The notes: a model not told the origin generated them from the letters alone. A stretch of 34,191 nucleotides of DNA from Candidatus Omnitrophota bacterium (GCA_040755155.1 JBFMBP010000015.1:1-34191), one strand, 5' to 3'; positions 16,701 to 26,426 are shown, numbered from the stretch's first letter. A program made the numbers and translations.

Positions 16701-18194
16701 ATGCGGACAACCCCTATCGGAATCGCGATGCTCAATGACGAGCGCGAACATGTTTACACGCAAAACAACAAAGAGAATATGGCCGTCGTGCAAACGTGGG
16801 CCGATTTTATCCAAAAGAGCGTTAAGAATGTGGACAGCTCCGCTCCCGCCGTCGTCTTGGGCAGCGAGATCATCGTCGGAACGCGCTCAGCGCAGAAAGT
16901 AGGGGAAGAACTGTCGCGGGCGAACTGCAAACAAGTCATCATGCTTTACAACGTTTGGAACTTCCCTTTCCTGTGCTGGCCCTTTATCAATAGCCTCGGC
17001 GATGTTCCCATTCTTAGCTTATCGAATAACAATGGACAATATCCCGGAAACGTAGGGCTGCTCGCCACCGATGGCGCCTTGCGCCAGGCCGGGAAGCGCA
17101 CCCACCGCATCGTCGGCGATTTGAAGGATAAGGAGACGCAGCGGCGCGTACTCGCCTGGATTCGCGCCAGCCAGGCGGCGACGACGATCCAAAACGAAGT
17201 CTTCGGCTGCTATGGCGGCCATTCGATGGGCATGGAAACCGGCTTCGCCCATCTAACGCCCACGCTGAAATCCCTCGGCTGCACCGTGCGCCAGATCGAT
17301 CAGCTTTGGCTGGTCAAGGAAGCGGAGAAAGTCGATAAGAAGGAGATTGAGAAGGGACGTCTTTGGTTCGAAAAGCTGTTGGGCAAACGTTTGAAATACG
17401 ATGGCCGCATGTTGACGCCGGAAACGTTGGAGCGGCAGATCGGCCTCTACCTCGCTATGCAGCATGTCAATGAAGACAAAGGCTTCGACTTTTGCGGCTT
17501 GAAAGGCCAACGCGAATTGACGGAGCACTATTGCCTCGGCGACGTCCCCGAAATGCTAATGAATGATCCCTACGACTGGCGGGGACCGAAAGAATCCGTT
17601 GTTTGCTCCACCGAAGCGGACGCCTACGCCGCCATCACCATGCAGCTGATGAAATACATCACCGGCGGAATGCCGGCGCTGTTCATGGATGTGCGGCTCT
17701 ATCATCCCAAGCTGGATTTGTGGGACTGGTGCAATTCCGGCAATCATTCCAGCTGGTTCGCCGCCCAAAGCATGAAGCCGGAAGAGAATTTTAAAACCAT
17801 CACTTTCCATCCGGCGTTGGAATTCTATTTCAAAGCGGGCGGCGCTTCCGTCGAGTTCGACGCCGCGCCCGGCCCCATGACGTTCGCCCGCCTTGGATTG
17901 TGGGACGAGAAGCCCTATATGGTCATCGTTCGCGGCGAGTCGAAAAAACTGCCCGCCGCCGAACGCAAGAAATTGAACGATATGACCAATCCCACCTGGC
18001 CCCACGTCCACGCCCAGTTGGAATGCGACTTCGAGGAATTTCTCAGCGTCTTCCCATGCAACCATGTGCTGGGCGCGGCGGGTGATATCGTTCAACCGCT
18101 GGTCTACCTCTGCGAAATCCGGGGAATCAAACCCATCGTCCTGGGTAAAACGAAAGATGGATTCTATCCGCCCATCTGGGAATTGATGAGATGA
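16701..18194 (+). CDS. L-fucose/L-arabinose isomerase family protein
   Basis: A 497-residue enzyme of the fucose/arabinose isomerase superfamily, which converts aldoses to ketoses using a divalent metal. The likely metal ligands fall in C-S-T-E-A-D (Glu or Asp), L-F-M-D-V-R (Asp) and W-P-H-V-H-A (His), in the order known from FucI. The N-terminal substrate-binding domain and the middle Rossmann-like domain are complete. There is no signal peptide, so it acts in the cytoplasm. GGAGGG precedes the ATG by 7 bases, and a strong terminator follows the stop, so it is probably a single-gene transcript. The exact sugar cannot be read; related uncharacterised members are common. Confidence 0.9.
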   Translation: MRTTPIGIAMLNDEREHVYTQNNKENMAVVQTWADFIQKSVKNVDSSAPAVVLGSEIIVGTRSAQKVGEELSRANCKQVIMLYNVWNFPFLCWPFINSLGDVPILSLSNNNGQYPGNVGLLATDGALRQAGKRTHRIVGDLKDKETQRRVLAWIRASQAATTIQNEVFGCYGGHSMGMETGFAHLTPTLKSLGCTVRQIDQLWLVKEAEKVDKKEIEKGRLWFEKLLGKRLKYDGRMLTPETLERQIGLYLAMQHVNEDKGFDFCGLKGQRELTEHYCLGDVPEMLMNDPYDWRGPKESVVCSTEADAYAAITMQLMKYITGGMPALFMDVRLYHPKLDLWDWCNSGNHSSWFAAQSMKPEENFKTITFHPALEFYFKAGGASVEFDAAPGPMTFARLGLWDEKPYMVIVRGESKKLPAAERKKLNDMTNPTWPHVHAQLECDFEEFLSVFPCNHVLGAAGDIVQPLVYLCEIRGIKPIVLGKTKDGFYPPIWELMR

Positions 18195-18226
18195 TAGCGT
18201 TGGATGGAATATGACGTTTAACATCG

Positions 18227-18259
18227 AAGAAGGGGCGGCTCGTCCGTCCCTTCTTTTTT
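18227..18259 (+). terminator. rho-independent terminator
   Basis: AAGAAGGGGCGG (18227-18238) pairs with CCGTCCCTTCTT (18244-18255) with one G-T pair, followed by a T run. It ends the isomerase transcript. Confidence 0.85.
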
Positions 18260-18363
18260 GATAGGTTTTTTTCTATGAGGAAATAACGTCTTTGTCTTTG
18301 CGATGGAACGCGATAGAATGCTCTTCAACTCATGATCGCATGAGAAAATAGGGAGAATAATGA

Positions 18364-19083
18364 ATGACCCAGCAGACCGACGGCATGGAGTTTTGGGAAA
18401 AAGCGGGCGAAGCCGGATATTTGAAAGCTTATGGCAATAGTCAATCTTATCGTTATGTTACTATGCGAATCTACGATCTGGCTTTGCAAATCGCGGATCG
18501 TTTGGTTATAAATGAAAATTCCAGCGTCTTGGACATCGGCTGCGGCGACGGCTTATTTTCCAAAGAATATTTATCCAAAAAATATCGTCATGTAACCGGT
18601 TACGATTTTTCCCACGCCTCCATCGAAAGCGCAAAAACGAATTGTCCTGCAAATATTCATTTCGAGCGGCGCGACGTATCGCAATTGGAATTCGATCCCG
18701 CCAACCGCTATGACGCCGCTTTCTTGGTCGGCATTCTGCATCATGTAAAAAAAGACGCTCCCGGCGTCATCCAACGGCTTTCGCAAGTATGCCCAAAAAT
18801 AATCGTTCTCGAGCCGGTGCGGAATATTATAAGAATATTGTTGGAATGTTTGCCCGTTTATAAAGAAGCGGGTGAGGATAGTTTTTATTTTAAGGATTTA
18901 TGCGCCATTTTTCATAACGCTTCCTATCGCATGACGGAATGCCATAAAATCGGCTTCGTCCCTAATTTTCTGCCAGATAAGTTGCTGCCTTTATTCAAAA
19001 TAATCGAAAGCATTATGGAAAGGAATCGAGTTTTAGGACTCCTATGCAGCGTTCGCGCTATTGGATTGATTCGGGAAGAGTAA
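18364..19083 (+). CDS. class I SAM-dependent methyltransferase
   Basis: A 239-residue Methyltransf_11/25-type protein. Motif I is V-L-D-I-G-C-G-D-G-L-F at about residues 56-66, the ribose-binding Asp lies in G-Y-D-F-S, and D-A-A-F-L-V-G-I-L-H-H-V is the post-motif strand. The C-terminal part (L-F-K-I-I-E-S-I-M-E) is helical and may close over the substrate. It has no signal peptide. GGGAG stands 8 bases before the ATG. The neighbours do not point to a substrate; such enzymes act on small molecules, lipids or sugars. Confidence 0.9.
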   Translation: MTQQTDGMEFWEKAGEAGYLKAYGNSQSYRYVTMRIYDLALQIADRLVINENSSVLDIGCGDGLFSKEYLSKKYRHVTGYDFSHASIESAKTNCPANIHFERRDVSQLEFDPANRYDAAFLVGILHHVKKDAPGVIQRLSQVCPKIIVLEPVRNIIRILLECLPVYKEAGEDSFYFKDLCAIFHNASYRMTECHKIGFVPNFLPDKLLPLFKIIESIMERNRVLGLLCSVRAIGLIREE

Positions 19084-19159
19084 AAAGAAAAACTTATCGA
19101 CGTTGTATCTTATTTTTTATATACTAAGGATGGAACAATTGCTAACGGAGGATAAACCA

Positions 19160-19594
19160 ATGCCCAAATCCATCGTACGCGGAAATGTGGTTTTGATATT
19201 GGACAGCCAGCGGCTCGTCATCAATCGCGGCGCCGAACACGGCGTTTCGGTGGGCGACCGCTTTTATATATACCAACTCGGCCAGGAAATTACCGATCCC
19301 GTCAAGAACGCTTCCCTCGGCGAGATCGAATGGATCAAGGCGGAAGTGGAAGCGATCAACGTGCAGGAAAAAATGACGTTGGTCATGTCTTTGCGCCGGG
19401 ACCGGCCATCCTCGGCGGGTTCCGTCCTTTCCTCAACTCTTGCCCAAACCCATTCCGGCGTCTCCGCTGCATCGAGTCTGGACCGCGAGAACTTATCGGT
19501 GCGACAGGATCAGATCAGCGGATCGACTCAGTTGACACCCATCGCCATCGGCGATTGCGTACGCTCGGTTCGACTCATTGAATCCGTTGGCTAA
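19160..19594 (+). CDS. small protein with a FlgT C-terminal-like domain
   Basis: A 144-residue protein whose first 75 residues follow the FlgT_C pattern: V-V-L-I-L-D-S-Q-R-L-V-I-N-R-G-A, then G-V-S-V-G-D-R-F, I-T-D-P-V-K and L-G-E-I-E. In FlgT this is a small SH3-like domain of the flagellar H-ring, and stand-alone copies occur in non-flagellar proteins. The rest is Ser/Thr-rich and unstructured. There is no signal peptide from the chosen ATG, which GGAGG precedes by 8 bases; an ATG 57 bases earlier has no such site. No flagellar genes are near. It is probably co-transcribed with the next secreted protein. The role is unknown. Confidence 0.7.
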   Translation: MPKSIVRGNVVLILDSQRLVINRGAEHGVSVGDRFYIYQLGQEITDPVKNASLGEIEWIKAEVEAINVQEKMTLVMSLRRDRPSSAGSVLSSTLAQTHSGVSAASSLDRENLSVRQDQISGSTQLTPIAIGDCVRSVRLIESVG

Positions 19595-19663
19595 AGCAGC
19601 GCCGCCGATCGAAGGATATCTCATAGGATTCTTCCCAAGTCATAAAAGGAGGGGGATTGCGCT

Positions 19664-21289
19664 ATGTTTTCCATTTCAATATCGCAAAGGATCGTGTTAG
19701 TCATAGCGATGGGGATGTTTCTATGCGTTTCGGCGCAAGCGCAAGAGGTTGTCGTTTATGACGCTTCCGGCGATTCCGCCGATTTGACAGGGCAGACCGA
19801 TTTCGACGATCTCGACGCTCGCCAGCTGGCTGTACATTGGAATTATGCGGGCGATCTTCCGGTTACGGAATGGCACGTTTACGTCAAGCGCGGCGACGGC
19901 GGCTATTTCTATTTAGGCCGCGCAGGCGACGGCGCGGCGCGGGATTACGTTTGGAACAATCCCGACGTGAATACGCAATATCAATTCCGCGTGTGGGGAT
20001 TGTACAAAAATGAAAGCGGCCAATCGCAGCGAGTGGTTTTAAGCCAGGCGGGGCCGATGGGATACAATCTGACGGGCGGCTCTGCCATTAAATTGAAAAA
20101 GATCGCCAATCCCGACGATCTCGCCGACGGCAAGGCGATCGTAACTGACGACCTCTTCCATGGAACCGACCTCAGCGTCGGTGAGGACAAAGATGCAACT
20201 TTGGAACGGGCGCTGGCATTGAAATGGAATCCCGGCGCGGGCGATTTTTACGATTGCCATGCGTTCGTCAGCACCGACGGCGTGAATTATTCCTTCCTGG
20301 GCCAGACGGGCGCCAGCGATCTATTTTACTTCCGCTTCGACGCCAATGAAACATTTCTTCTGGACGCCGCCTGGAAAGATGGACCGCAATCCGGCGTTAC
20401 GTATTGGTTTCGCTTATATGCGTTGAAAAACGACGGCGGGCGGGTGATTATGAATGCGGGACCCGTCGCGTTCAACTTGGAATCTACCGCAACGCTCACG
20501 CCGACGCCTACGCCGATTTTACACAAATTCGAATCGTTCGCGATGAATTTCGATTCAATCTCCCAACTGCCCGGCGGCGGCATTTCCACGGTTACGTCGT
20601 CTGTAGAAACGAAAAATCAATTGATCGCCGAGGGACGAATGCCTGCGGATAATGAGATTTATCCTTGGACGATTATTACAACCGGCGCCGATCCCAGCTA
20701 CGGCGTCGCTTCCAGCGAACCGCACAGCGCAGGCTTCAACGCCGAGCGGGCTGGATTCTATCAAAGCTGGCAGACTTCCGTTCTCGAAATCGAACGCGTC
20801 TTCGATACGACGCTGGCGGAGAACCCCGCGATTTCATTCGATATCGCCTTTTCGTTCGACATTCCCATTTCCATCATCGAAGATTTCCTGGTTGTAGAAA
20901 TCCTGAAAGATGGCGAGACCGCCTGGCAATTGTTGGATATTAACGGCGACGGCCAAATTGTAACCGATCGGAATGCGCTGGGAACTGGCGTTCTTTCTAC
21001 GGGTTCCTTCGATGGCTTATTCGGCCTATCGAATCCGCAGAAGGGGCCTTTCGATACGCTGACGAAAGAGGATTTTATCCATGTGGAAGCGAACCTTCCC
21101 GCGACGAAATCGTTGAAGATCGCATTGCGATTTCAAAGCGACGCCTCATTTACCGCCGAAGGCGCTTACCTCGATAACATCCAGGTTTACGACAAAGGCG
21201 CGAGCGCAGATAGTACGCCCACGCCCACTTTAGCGCCGACGCCCGCTCCAACCTTAACGCCGACGCCTACAGCCACGCCAACGCCGTGA
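19664..21289 (+). CDS. large secreted protein with Fn3-like modules and Thr-Pro linkers
   Basis: A 541-residue exported protein with a signal peptide ending in A-Q-A-Q. Residues 30-270 hold two similar beta modules (W-H-V-Y-V-K-R-G-D-G-G-Y and C-H-A-F-V-S-T-D-G-V-N-Y open equivalent strands), like fibronectin type III. A short Thr-Pro linker follows (about 275-285), then a jelly-roll-like domain to about 520 (F-A-M-N-F-D-S-I to Y-L-D-N-I-Q-V-Y). A second Thr-Pro tract runs to the stop, so the linker leads to no domain. The convergent TPR gene ends 7 bases away. A surface or extracellular binding role is likely. GGAGG precedes the ATG. Confidence 0.85.
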   Translation: MFSISISQRIVLVIAMGMFLCVSAQAQEVVVYDASGDSADLTGQTDFDDLDARQLAVHWNYAGDLPVTEWHVYVKRGDGGYFYLGRAGDGAARDYVWNNPDVNTQYQFRVWGLYKNESGQSQRVVLSQAGPMGYNLTGGSAIKLKKIANPDDLADGKAIVTDDLFHGTDLSVGEDKDATLERALALKWNPGAGDFYDCHAFVSTDGVNYSFLGQTGASDLFYFRFDANETFLLDAAWKDGPQSGVTYWFRLYALKNDGGRVIMNAGPVAFNLESTATLTPTPTPILHKFESFAMNFDSISQLPGGGISTVTSSVETKNQLIAEGRMPADNEIYPWTIITTGADPSYGVASSEPHSAGFNAERAGFYQSWQTSVLEIERVFDTTLAENPAISFDIAFSFDIPISIIEDFLVVEILKDGETAWQLLDINGDGQIVTDRNALGTGVLSTGSFDGLFGLSNPQKGPFDTLTKEDFIHVEANLPATKSLKIALRFQSDASFTAEGAYLDNIQVYDKGASADSTPTPTLAPTPAPTLTPTPTATPTP

Positions 21290-21296
21290 ACGGCAG

Positions 21297-24200
21297 CTAT
21301 TGAATGGCGTTGGAGACGTCGAATTGCGCTTCGAGTACGGCGGCGCGCCAAACGCGGGGATTGCTATCCAGCGCCTTTTTCCGTTCGGCGGCGGCGTCCG
21401 CTTCGTTCTTCTCTTGCAAGATAAGAGATAGAAAATAATGGCCGAGAGCCTCCGAGGCTTCTCGCCGCCTATCGCTCGAGAGCATTTGCCGAGCGCGTTT
21501 CTCCAACTGTTCCATTAATCCTTGCGCCTCGTCGGCATGGCCGAGGGCGCGTTGCGCCAGGGCTTGGTAATAAGTTCCCAGGTTGGCTTTTCTATATTTT
21601 TCCTCAAGGATTTTTTGGCAATAATCCTTCGCCTTTTCCGTCTCGTTCACCGTCAAATAGGTTTTCGCCAGATTCCAATAGACATGAGCGCGAAAGTCCG
21701 GCGTTCGCGCTGCTACTTCCAGGTTATTGGGATAAAGGCAGGCGGCTTTATAATAGTTCAACGCTTCCGAGTAATTCTTTTTATCGAAGGCGGAATCGCC
21801 CAGTTTCTGATTGACCTCCATCCAGCAATAATGGATGCCGTAGCGTCCTTCCCAACTGTGAAAATGGCGGCGGCGGAGAATATCGTAAACCTCGGCCAAT
21901 TCGCCCTCGCCGCCTGCGGCGAGTTGCAAGTCGATCAATCTTCCCAACAGATCGTCACGCTGCTGCGCGACCTCTTGCCGTTGCTTGAGTATAGCGAGCC
22001 GTTCGGCGGCGGGAACGTTCATAGCTTCGCATAGTTGATCGTATTCCAATAGGACGCAAGCGTCTTTTGGAACAAGTTCCATGGTTTTTCGATAGGCGCT
22101 TTGCGAGGCGCGCAAATCGTTTTTGAAATAACGCTCGCCGTAGGCGACATTGCGCCAAGCGAGAGCCAGAGTATTATCGCTCTCCGCCGCTTGGCGCCAA
22201 TGAGCGAATCCCTCTTCCCGCTGGCTGCGCGAGTACAGAAGATTGCCGAGATAGAGATGGGCGCGGGCGTCATCGGGATGGCGGGCGAGAACCGCTTCCA
22301 GCGCCGCCTTCTCTTCCTGGCGGTGAGGATTGGCGTATTCCGCCGGTCCCTTGCGCGCTTGAGCGTAAAACTTTTCGGCGGAACCGCCGGACAGTTCCTT
22401 GCAATAACCTCGGAAATAATTGACCATTGGATAAATCACCGCTTCATCCTTGCCTTTTGCATAAAGGGCGAGGATGGCGTCCGCATCGTTGTATAGCCCC
22501 GCTTCGGCGTAAGCGGAGGCTAACTCCAGATAGTTTTGCACAGCGCCGCGCATTATGCTTTGCCATTCGCTTTTCCAAGCGGCGGCTTCATCGCCGTCCC
22601 TCAGCGCCTGCGTTTTTTCCCATCCGCCCATGAAGTGCATAGGATCGAGCGCCAGCGCTTTTACCGCCGCCGCGAGCGCTTGCCCTCGGTCGCCGAGACG
22701 TCTATACGCGGCAGCTTGCAGGGCGGGGATGTCGGCGAACTTGCCATTCTGGCAGACGGCATCTTCGAGTTTATCGATAGCGGCTCGATCGTTTCCCCGC
22801 AGCAGATCGATTTTCGCTAAGTTGAAATAGGCGCTTGAATAATAAGGATAAGAATAACTCGCCCGGAAAAAGGCGTCGTACGCCTTTGCAAAATCGCGTT
22901 GTCCCGCATACGCCAATCCCTGGCCGAAATAAAGGCGGGCGTCATCGTCGTTGCGCTCGCTGGCGGCGCTCAAGAAATCCAGCGCTTCGTTCCATTTCCC
23001 CTGCTTCAAGGCGAGGAATCCCATTTCCGCATTGGCGCGGGAATCTTTGGGATCGTTATTCAGCGCTTGCCGGTAATAGGTTTCCGCTTGTTTCGTGCGG
23101 CGGAATTTATCGAGCCATTCTCCCGTTTGCAGCAGTTCGTCCTGATTCATCTTTTGCGGATCGTCCGGTTCGGGTTTGCCTGCGGGAAGTTCCACTTTTT
23201 GCGGTTTTGCCTGTTGCAATTCAATGCGCAGATTCCCTTGAGAGTCGTAGACGGCGAGATGGAGGTCGTAGACCGTCGAATCCTCGCCAATCGCTTTTTC
23301 AATGGCGAATGGTTTATCCGGCGCCAAGTCCGCCGTAGTTTCCGAGAGAATTTCGCCGGTTTTTGTGTTTATTAAAACAATTTTGCATTGAGAAAAAACG
23401 CCCGTAGCGTAGACGCCCGCGAAGGTTTTTCCATCTTTAATATCCGTATTGACGGCGAAATCCTCATTGGCATTATGAACGCCGCGAGTATCGCGCACAG
23501 GAAACCAATAATCGTGGACGGTTTTGACTTCGTTCGGCTCAATCCAATGGTAATCAGGTTGATTGTCGCTGAAGGCGCCCGCCTGCGGCTCGAAATAAGG
23601 CCCGCCGCCTTCCGAGAGAATATCCTCCCAGATGCGCCCCGAAGGACCGGAACCCCATGTCCATAGTTTCTTGCCGGGCATGAGGCGATGATCGGCGGCG
23701 TGAATCATGCCCGCCTGCGCTTTATGATCGAAAACGCCGAACCAATCGCTGGGATTGTTAAAAGCAAAATAACTGCTGGCGTTGGGCGAGTTTTTCCACC
23801 AAGTCAGATCGACGCCGTCGTGAATAGGCCAATTCCAAAATTGATGCTTGCCGTGTCCGGCGGCGACGTCGCCGGGATATTGCGCCTGCATCCATTCGTT
23901 GGCGTGTACGGCGGAAGTAGCCCAAAACTGGAACGAATGGCGATGATTGGTGGGATTGATAAACTTGTAATCGCAGCGGACGTAACTGCGTCCGGGGAAT
24001 ACCGTCATTCCCACTAGCCATCTCATACGGAAGATCGGCTCCGTCTCGCCCACCCAAACCGTGGCGCTGCCGTCGGCGTTATGGACGATGCGGCGATCGA
24101 CGGGCATGAAGCCGGAAGGCCTGTGTCCATGAGGAAAATTCCACTCGATGCCGCCGGAGATCCACGCGCCCGTCATGCTGATGAGGCCAGGCTTGATCGT

Positions 24201-24533
24201 ACGCTGCCAATAGAGCCAGACGTAGCCGTTGGTCTTATCCACCGCTCCATGAAGCCGTCCGCCGATTTCGGGCAGGATGAGAATTTGGATATATTCGTTT
24301 TCCAAAAAGACGCCTTTGTAGGTCTTTTCGGTTTTTTTATCTGTGAGAACATCGTTAAGAGTGTAGGGATAAATATCCTCCCCCGCATCGTAAAAGTTGG
24401 GATGAATCTCCGGCGGACCGATTTCCCAAGTGGGAATGACGATCTCTTTCTCATAGGCGGAAACCTCGGCTTGCGCCAACGCGGAGGCGGAGAAAAGAAA
24501 TAGAACCGAAAGGAATAGCATATTCGTTTTCAT
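21297..24533 (-). CDS. exported DUF5107-TPR protein
   Basis: A 1078-residue protein. After a signal peptide (ending A-L-A-Q-A) comes a DUF5107 domain to about residue 400, related to aldose-mutarotase folds (L-P-E-I-G-G-R-L, G-G-I-E-W-N-F-P-H-G-H). From about 480 to the end are many tetratricopeptide repeats (for example A-N-A-E-M-G-F-L-A-L-K-Q-G-K-W-N-E-A). It probably binds carbohydrate and assembles with partner proteins in the periplasm. The ATG at 24533 is chosen because AGGA stands 5 bases upstream; the ATG 12 bases earlier has no site. It lies divergent to a sodium/solute symporter with a mutarotase, which fits a shared sugar theme. Confidence 0.92.
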   Translation of the reverse strand: MKTNMLFLSVLFLFSASALAQAEVSAYEKEIVIPTWEIGPPEIHPNFYDAGEDIYPYTLNDVLTDKKTEKTYKGVFLENEYIQILILPEIGGRLHGAVDKTNGYVWLYWQRTIKPGLISMTGAWISGGIEWNFPHGHRPSGFMPVDRRIVHNADGSATVWVGETEPIFRMRWLVGMTVFPGRSYVRCDYKFINPTNHRHSFQFWATSAVHANEWMQAQYPGDVAAGHGKHQFWNWPIHDGVDLTWWKNSPNASSYFAFNNPSDWFGVFDHKAQAGMIHAADHRLMPGKKLWTWGSGPSGRIWEDILSEGGGPYFEPQAGAFSDNQPDYHWIEPNEVKTVHDYWFPVRDTRGVHNANEDFAVNTDIKDGKTFAGVYATGVFSQCKIVLINTKTGEILSETTADLAPDKPFAIEKAIGEDSTVYDLHLAVYDSQGNLRIELQQAKPQKVELPAGKPEPDDPQKMNQDELLQTGEWLDKFRRTKQAETYYRQALNNDPKDSRANAEMGFLALKQGKWNEALDFLSAASERNDDDARLYFGQGLAYAGQRDFAKAYDAFFRASYSYPYYSSAYFNLAKIDLLRGNDRAAIDKLEDAVCQNGKFADIPALQAAAYRRLGDRGQALAAAVKALALDPMHFMGGWEKTQALRDGDEAAAWKSEWQSIMRGAVQNYLELASAYAEAGLYNDADAILALYAKGKDEAVIYPMVNYFRGYCKELSGGSAEKFYAQARKGPAEYANPHRQEEKAALEAVLARHPDDARAHLYLGNLLYSRSQREEGFAHWRQAAESDNTLALAWRNVAYGERYFKNDLRASQSAYRKTMELVPKDACVLLEYDQLCEAMNVPAAERLAILKQRQEVAQQRDDLLGRLIDLQLAAGGEGELAEVYDILRRRHFHSWEGRYGIHYCWMEVNQKLGDSAFDKKNYSEALNYYKAACLYPNNLEVAARTPDFRAHVYWNLAKTYLTVNETEKAKDYCQKILEEKYRKANLGTYYQALAQRALGHADEAQGLMEQLEKRARQMLSSDRRREASEALGHYFLSLILQEKNEADAAAERKKALDSNPRVWRAAVLEAQFDVSNAIQ

Positions 24534-24663
24534 GATCTTCCTCATTCACGAATGGATCGATGAGACCTAACGCATATTCGCAAATAATTCCGTCCTTCGC
24601 AATGGATCGAGAATCTCCGTTCGCGCCTGTTTATTTGAATTTGTCTGGATGATATCGTTAGCG

Positions 24664-24774
24664 AAATGCTCTTTTGAAACGCGAGAGTAGAAGAGGCTTC
24701 CAGCCTCTTGATAGGAAGAAAAAGAGCCAGGATGGCTCTTCTACTTTTTCTACTTGCAATCGCTAAGAGCATTT
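24664..24774. repeat. MITE-like palindromic element with terminal inverted repeats, family D, copy 2
   Basis: AAATGCTCTT (24664-24673) is the exact inverse of AAGAGCATTT (24765-24774). Inside are two strong hairpins: AAGAGGCT-TCC-AGCCTCTT (24691-24709) and AAGAGCCA-GGA-TGGCTCTT (24722-24740), with AGTAGAAGAG against CTCTTCTACT. A second copy lies at 16523-16605. It sits between the divergent TPR and symporter genes. Confidence 0.8.
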
Positions 24775-24810
24775 TCTGAGTTGGACAGCTCGTCATGAAA
24801 GGGAGCCTCT

Positions 24811-26412
24811 ATGGAACTATCCATTGCGGGATTGGATGTCGTTGTGATCGCTGGGTATTTGATCGCGATTGTGGGATTAGGCTGTTGGGCGGGATTGCGC
24901 CGCCGGGGAACGGAGGGAGAAGGTTATTTTCTCGCGGGAAAATCGTTGACGTGGCCGATTATCGGCCTGGCGCTGTTCTCCACCAATATCTCTACGATTC
25001 ACTTGGTGAGCTTGGCGCAGGAAGGTTACGTCAACGGCCTGGCCTATGGCAATTTCGAATGGATGGCGGCGTTTACTTTGATGGCTTTGTCGCTCTTCTT
25101 CGCGCCGTTCTACATTCGTTCGGGCATCGCCACGCTTCCCGATTTTTTGGAGAAGCGCTACAACCGTTACTGCCGAGACTGGCTGGCCATCCTTTCCATT
25201 TTCTCCGCCATCTTCATTCACATCGGCTTCTCGCTCTACACTGGCGCCGTTGTGTTGCATGGCTTGTTCGGCATCGACCAAAATGTCAGCATCGTCGCCG
25301 TATCGGTTTTGACGGGCCTCTATACGATTCTAGGCGGACTATTGGCGGTGGTGTTGACGGAATCCATCCAAGCAGTGGTTTTGCTGTTCGGCGCGATCTG
25401 CGTTACGGCGATCGCCTATTACGATATTGGCGGCTGGAGCGGCCTTCGCGCCTCGGTGGAGCCGGTGAAACTAACTATTTTGCGCTCGGCGGACGATCCC
25501 AGCAATCTGCCTTGGTATTCCGTTTTCTTGGGCTATCCCGTGATTGGCCTGTGGTATTGGTGCGCCGACCAAACCATCGTGCAGCGTGTGTTGGGCGCCA
25601 AGGACGAGAATCACGCCCGGCTGGGGCCGCTCTTCGCTGGATTCATTAAAATTCTGCCGGTTTTTATTTTTGTACTTCCCGGCCTATTGTGCCTGGGTTT
25701 AATTCATCAAGGACAATTGATTAATCCGCCAGAAAAATCCGCCGATATCTACGCCTATATGATTGCCAATCTACTGCCGCCGGGATTGCGGGGATTAGCC
25801 GCCGCTTCTTTATTAGCCGCTTTGATGAGCACAGTTTCGGGCGCGCTCAACTCCACGGCCACGCTCTTCAGTTACGACATTTACAAGCGTTGGCGTCCCA
25901 ATGTCTCCGATCATGCGTTGGTGCGTATGGGCCGTTGCGTAACGTTTCTGGCGATGGCGGCGGCGATTCTATGGTCGCCGCACATCGGGCGCTTCGAAAG
26001 CATCTTTCAAGGCATCAATGCTTTGATATGCTATATCGCTCCGCCCATTACCGCCGTTTTCGTGTGGGGCGTATTTTGGCGGCGCGCCTCTTCCACAGGC
26101 GCCTTGATGACGCTTTGGTGGGGCGCCGCTTTGGGCGCCGTTGTCTTTTATCTCGATTGGTATAAAGCCAGCACCGGCTGGAACGTGCCGTTTATGATGT
26201 CGGCGTTTTATCTTTTCGTCATTTGTTCCGCGATCTTGATTCTCTTTTCTCTCGCTTTTCCGCATCGGCATACGGAAGAAAGCGCCGCGCTGGTTTGGAA
26301 CCATCCGCTTGACGCACTGCGAGGCCCCGCCTGGCCTGGAATCGGAAACTATAAATTCGTAGCCGCCGTTCTTTTTATAACTGTATCGTTTCTCTATTAC
26401 CTATTCGCCTGA
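24811..26412 (+). CDS. sodium/solute symporter (SSS family)
   Basis: A 533-residue inner-membrane protein with about 13-14 hydrophobic helices, beginning V-V-V-I-A-G-Y-L-I-A-I-V-G-L and the conserved A-G-K-S-L-T-W-P at residues 42-49. F-S-T-N-I-S-T-I-H-L and the G-L-Y-T-I-L-G-G-L segment match the SGLT/SSS family, which takes up sugars, acids or other solutes with sodium. The sodium-site region S-A-L-N-S (here G-A-L-N-S-T-A-T) is present. GGGAG lies before the ATG. A lipoprotein rhamnose mutarotase follows after 14 bases, which points to L-rhamnose or a similar deoxy sugar as substrate. That is inference from neighbourhood. Confidence 0.93.
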   Translation: MELSIAGLDVVVIAGYLIAIVGLGCWAGLRRRGTEGEGYFLAGKSLTWPIIGLALFSTNISTIHLVSLAQEGYVNGLAYGNFEWMAAFTLMALSLFFAPFYIRSGIATLPDFLEKRYNRYCRDWLAILSIFSAIFIHIGFSLYTGAVVLHGLFGIDQNVSIVAVSVLTGLYTILGGLLAVVLTESIQAVVLLFGAICVTAIAYYDIGGWSGLRASVEPVKLTILRSADDPSNLPWYSVFLGYPVIGLWYWCADQTIVQRVLGAKDENHARLGPLFAGFIKILPVFIFVLPGLLCLGLIHQGQLINPPEKSADIYAYMIANLLPPGLRGLAAASLLAALMSTVSGALNSTATLFSYDIYKRWRPNVSDHALVRMGRCVTFLAMAAAILWSPHIGRFESIFQGINALICYIAPPITAVFVWGVFWRRASSTGALMTLWWGAALGAVVFYLDWYKASTGWNVPFMMSAFYLFVICSAILILFSLAFPHRHTEESAALVWNHPLDALRGPAWPGIGNYKFVAAVLFITVSFLYYLFA

Positions 26413-26426
26413 AAGGATAATGCGCC

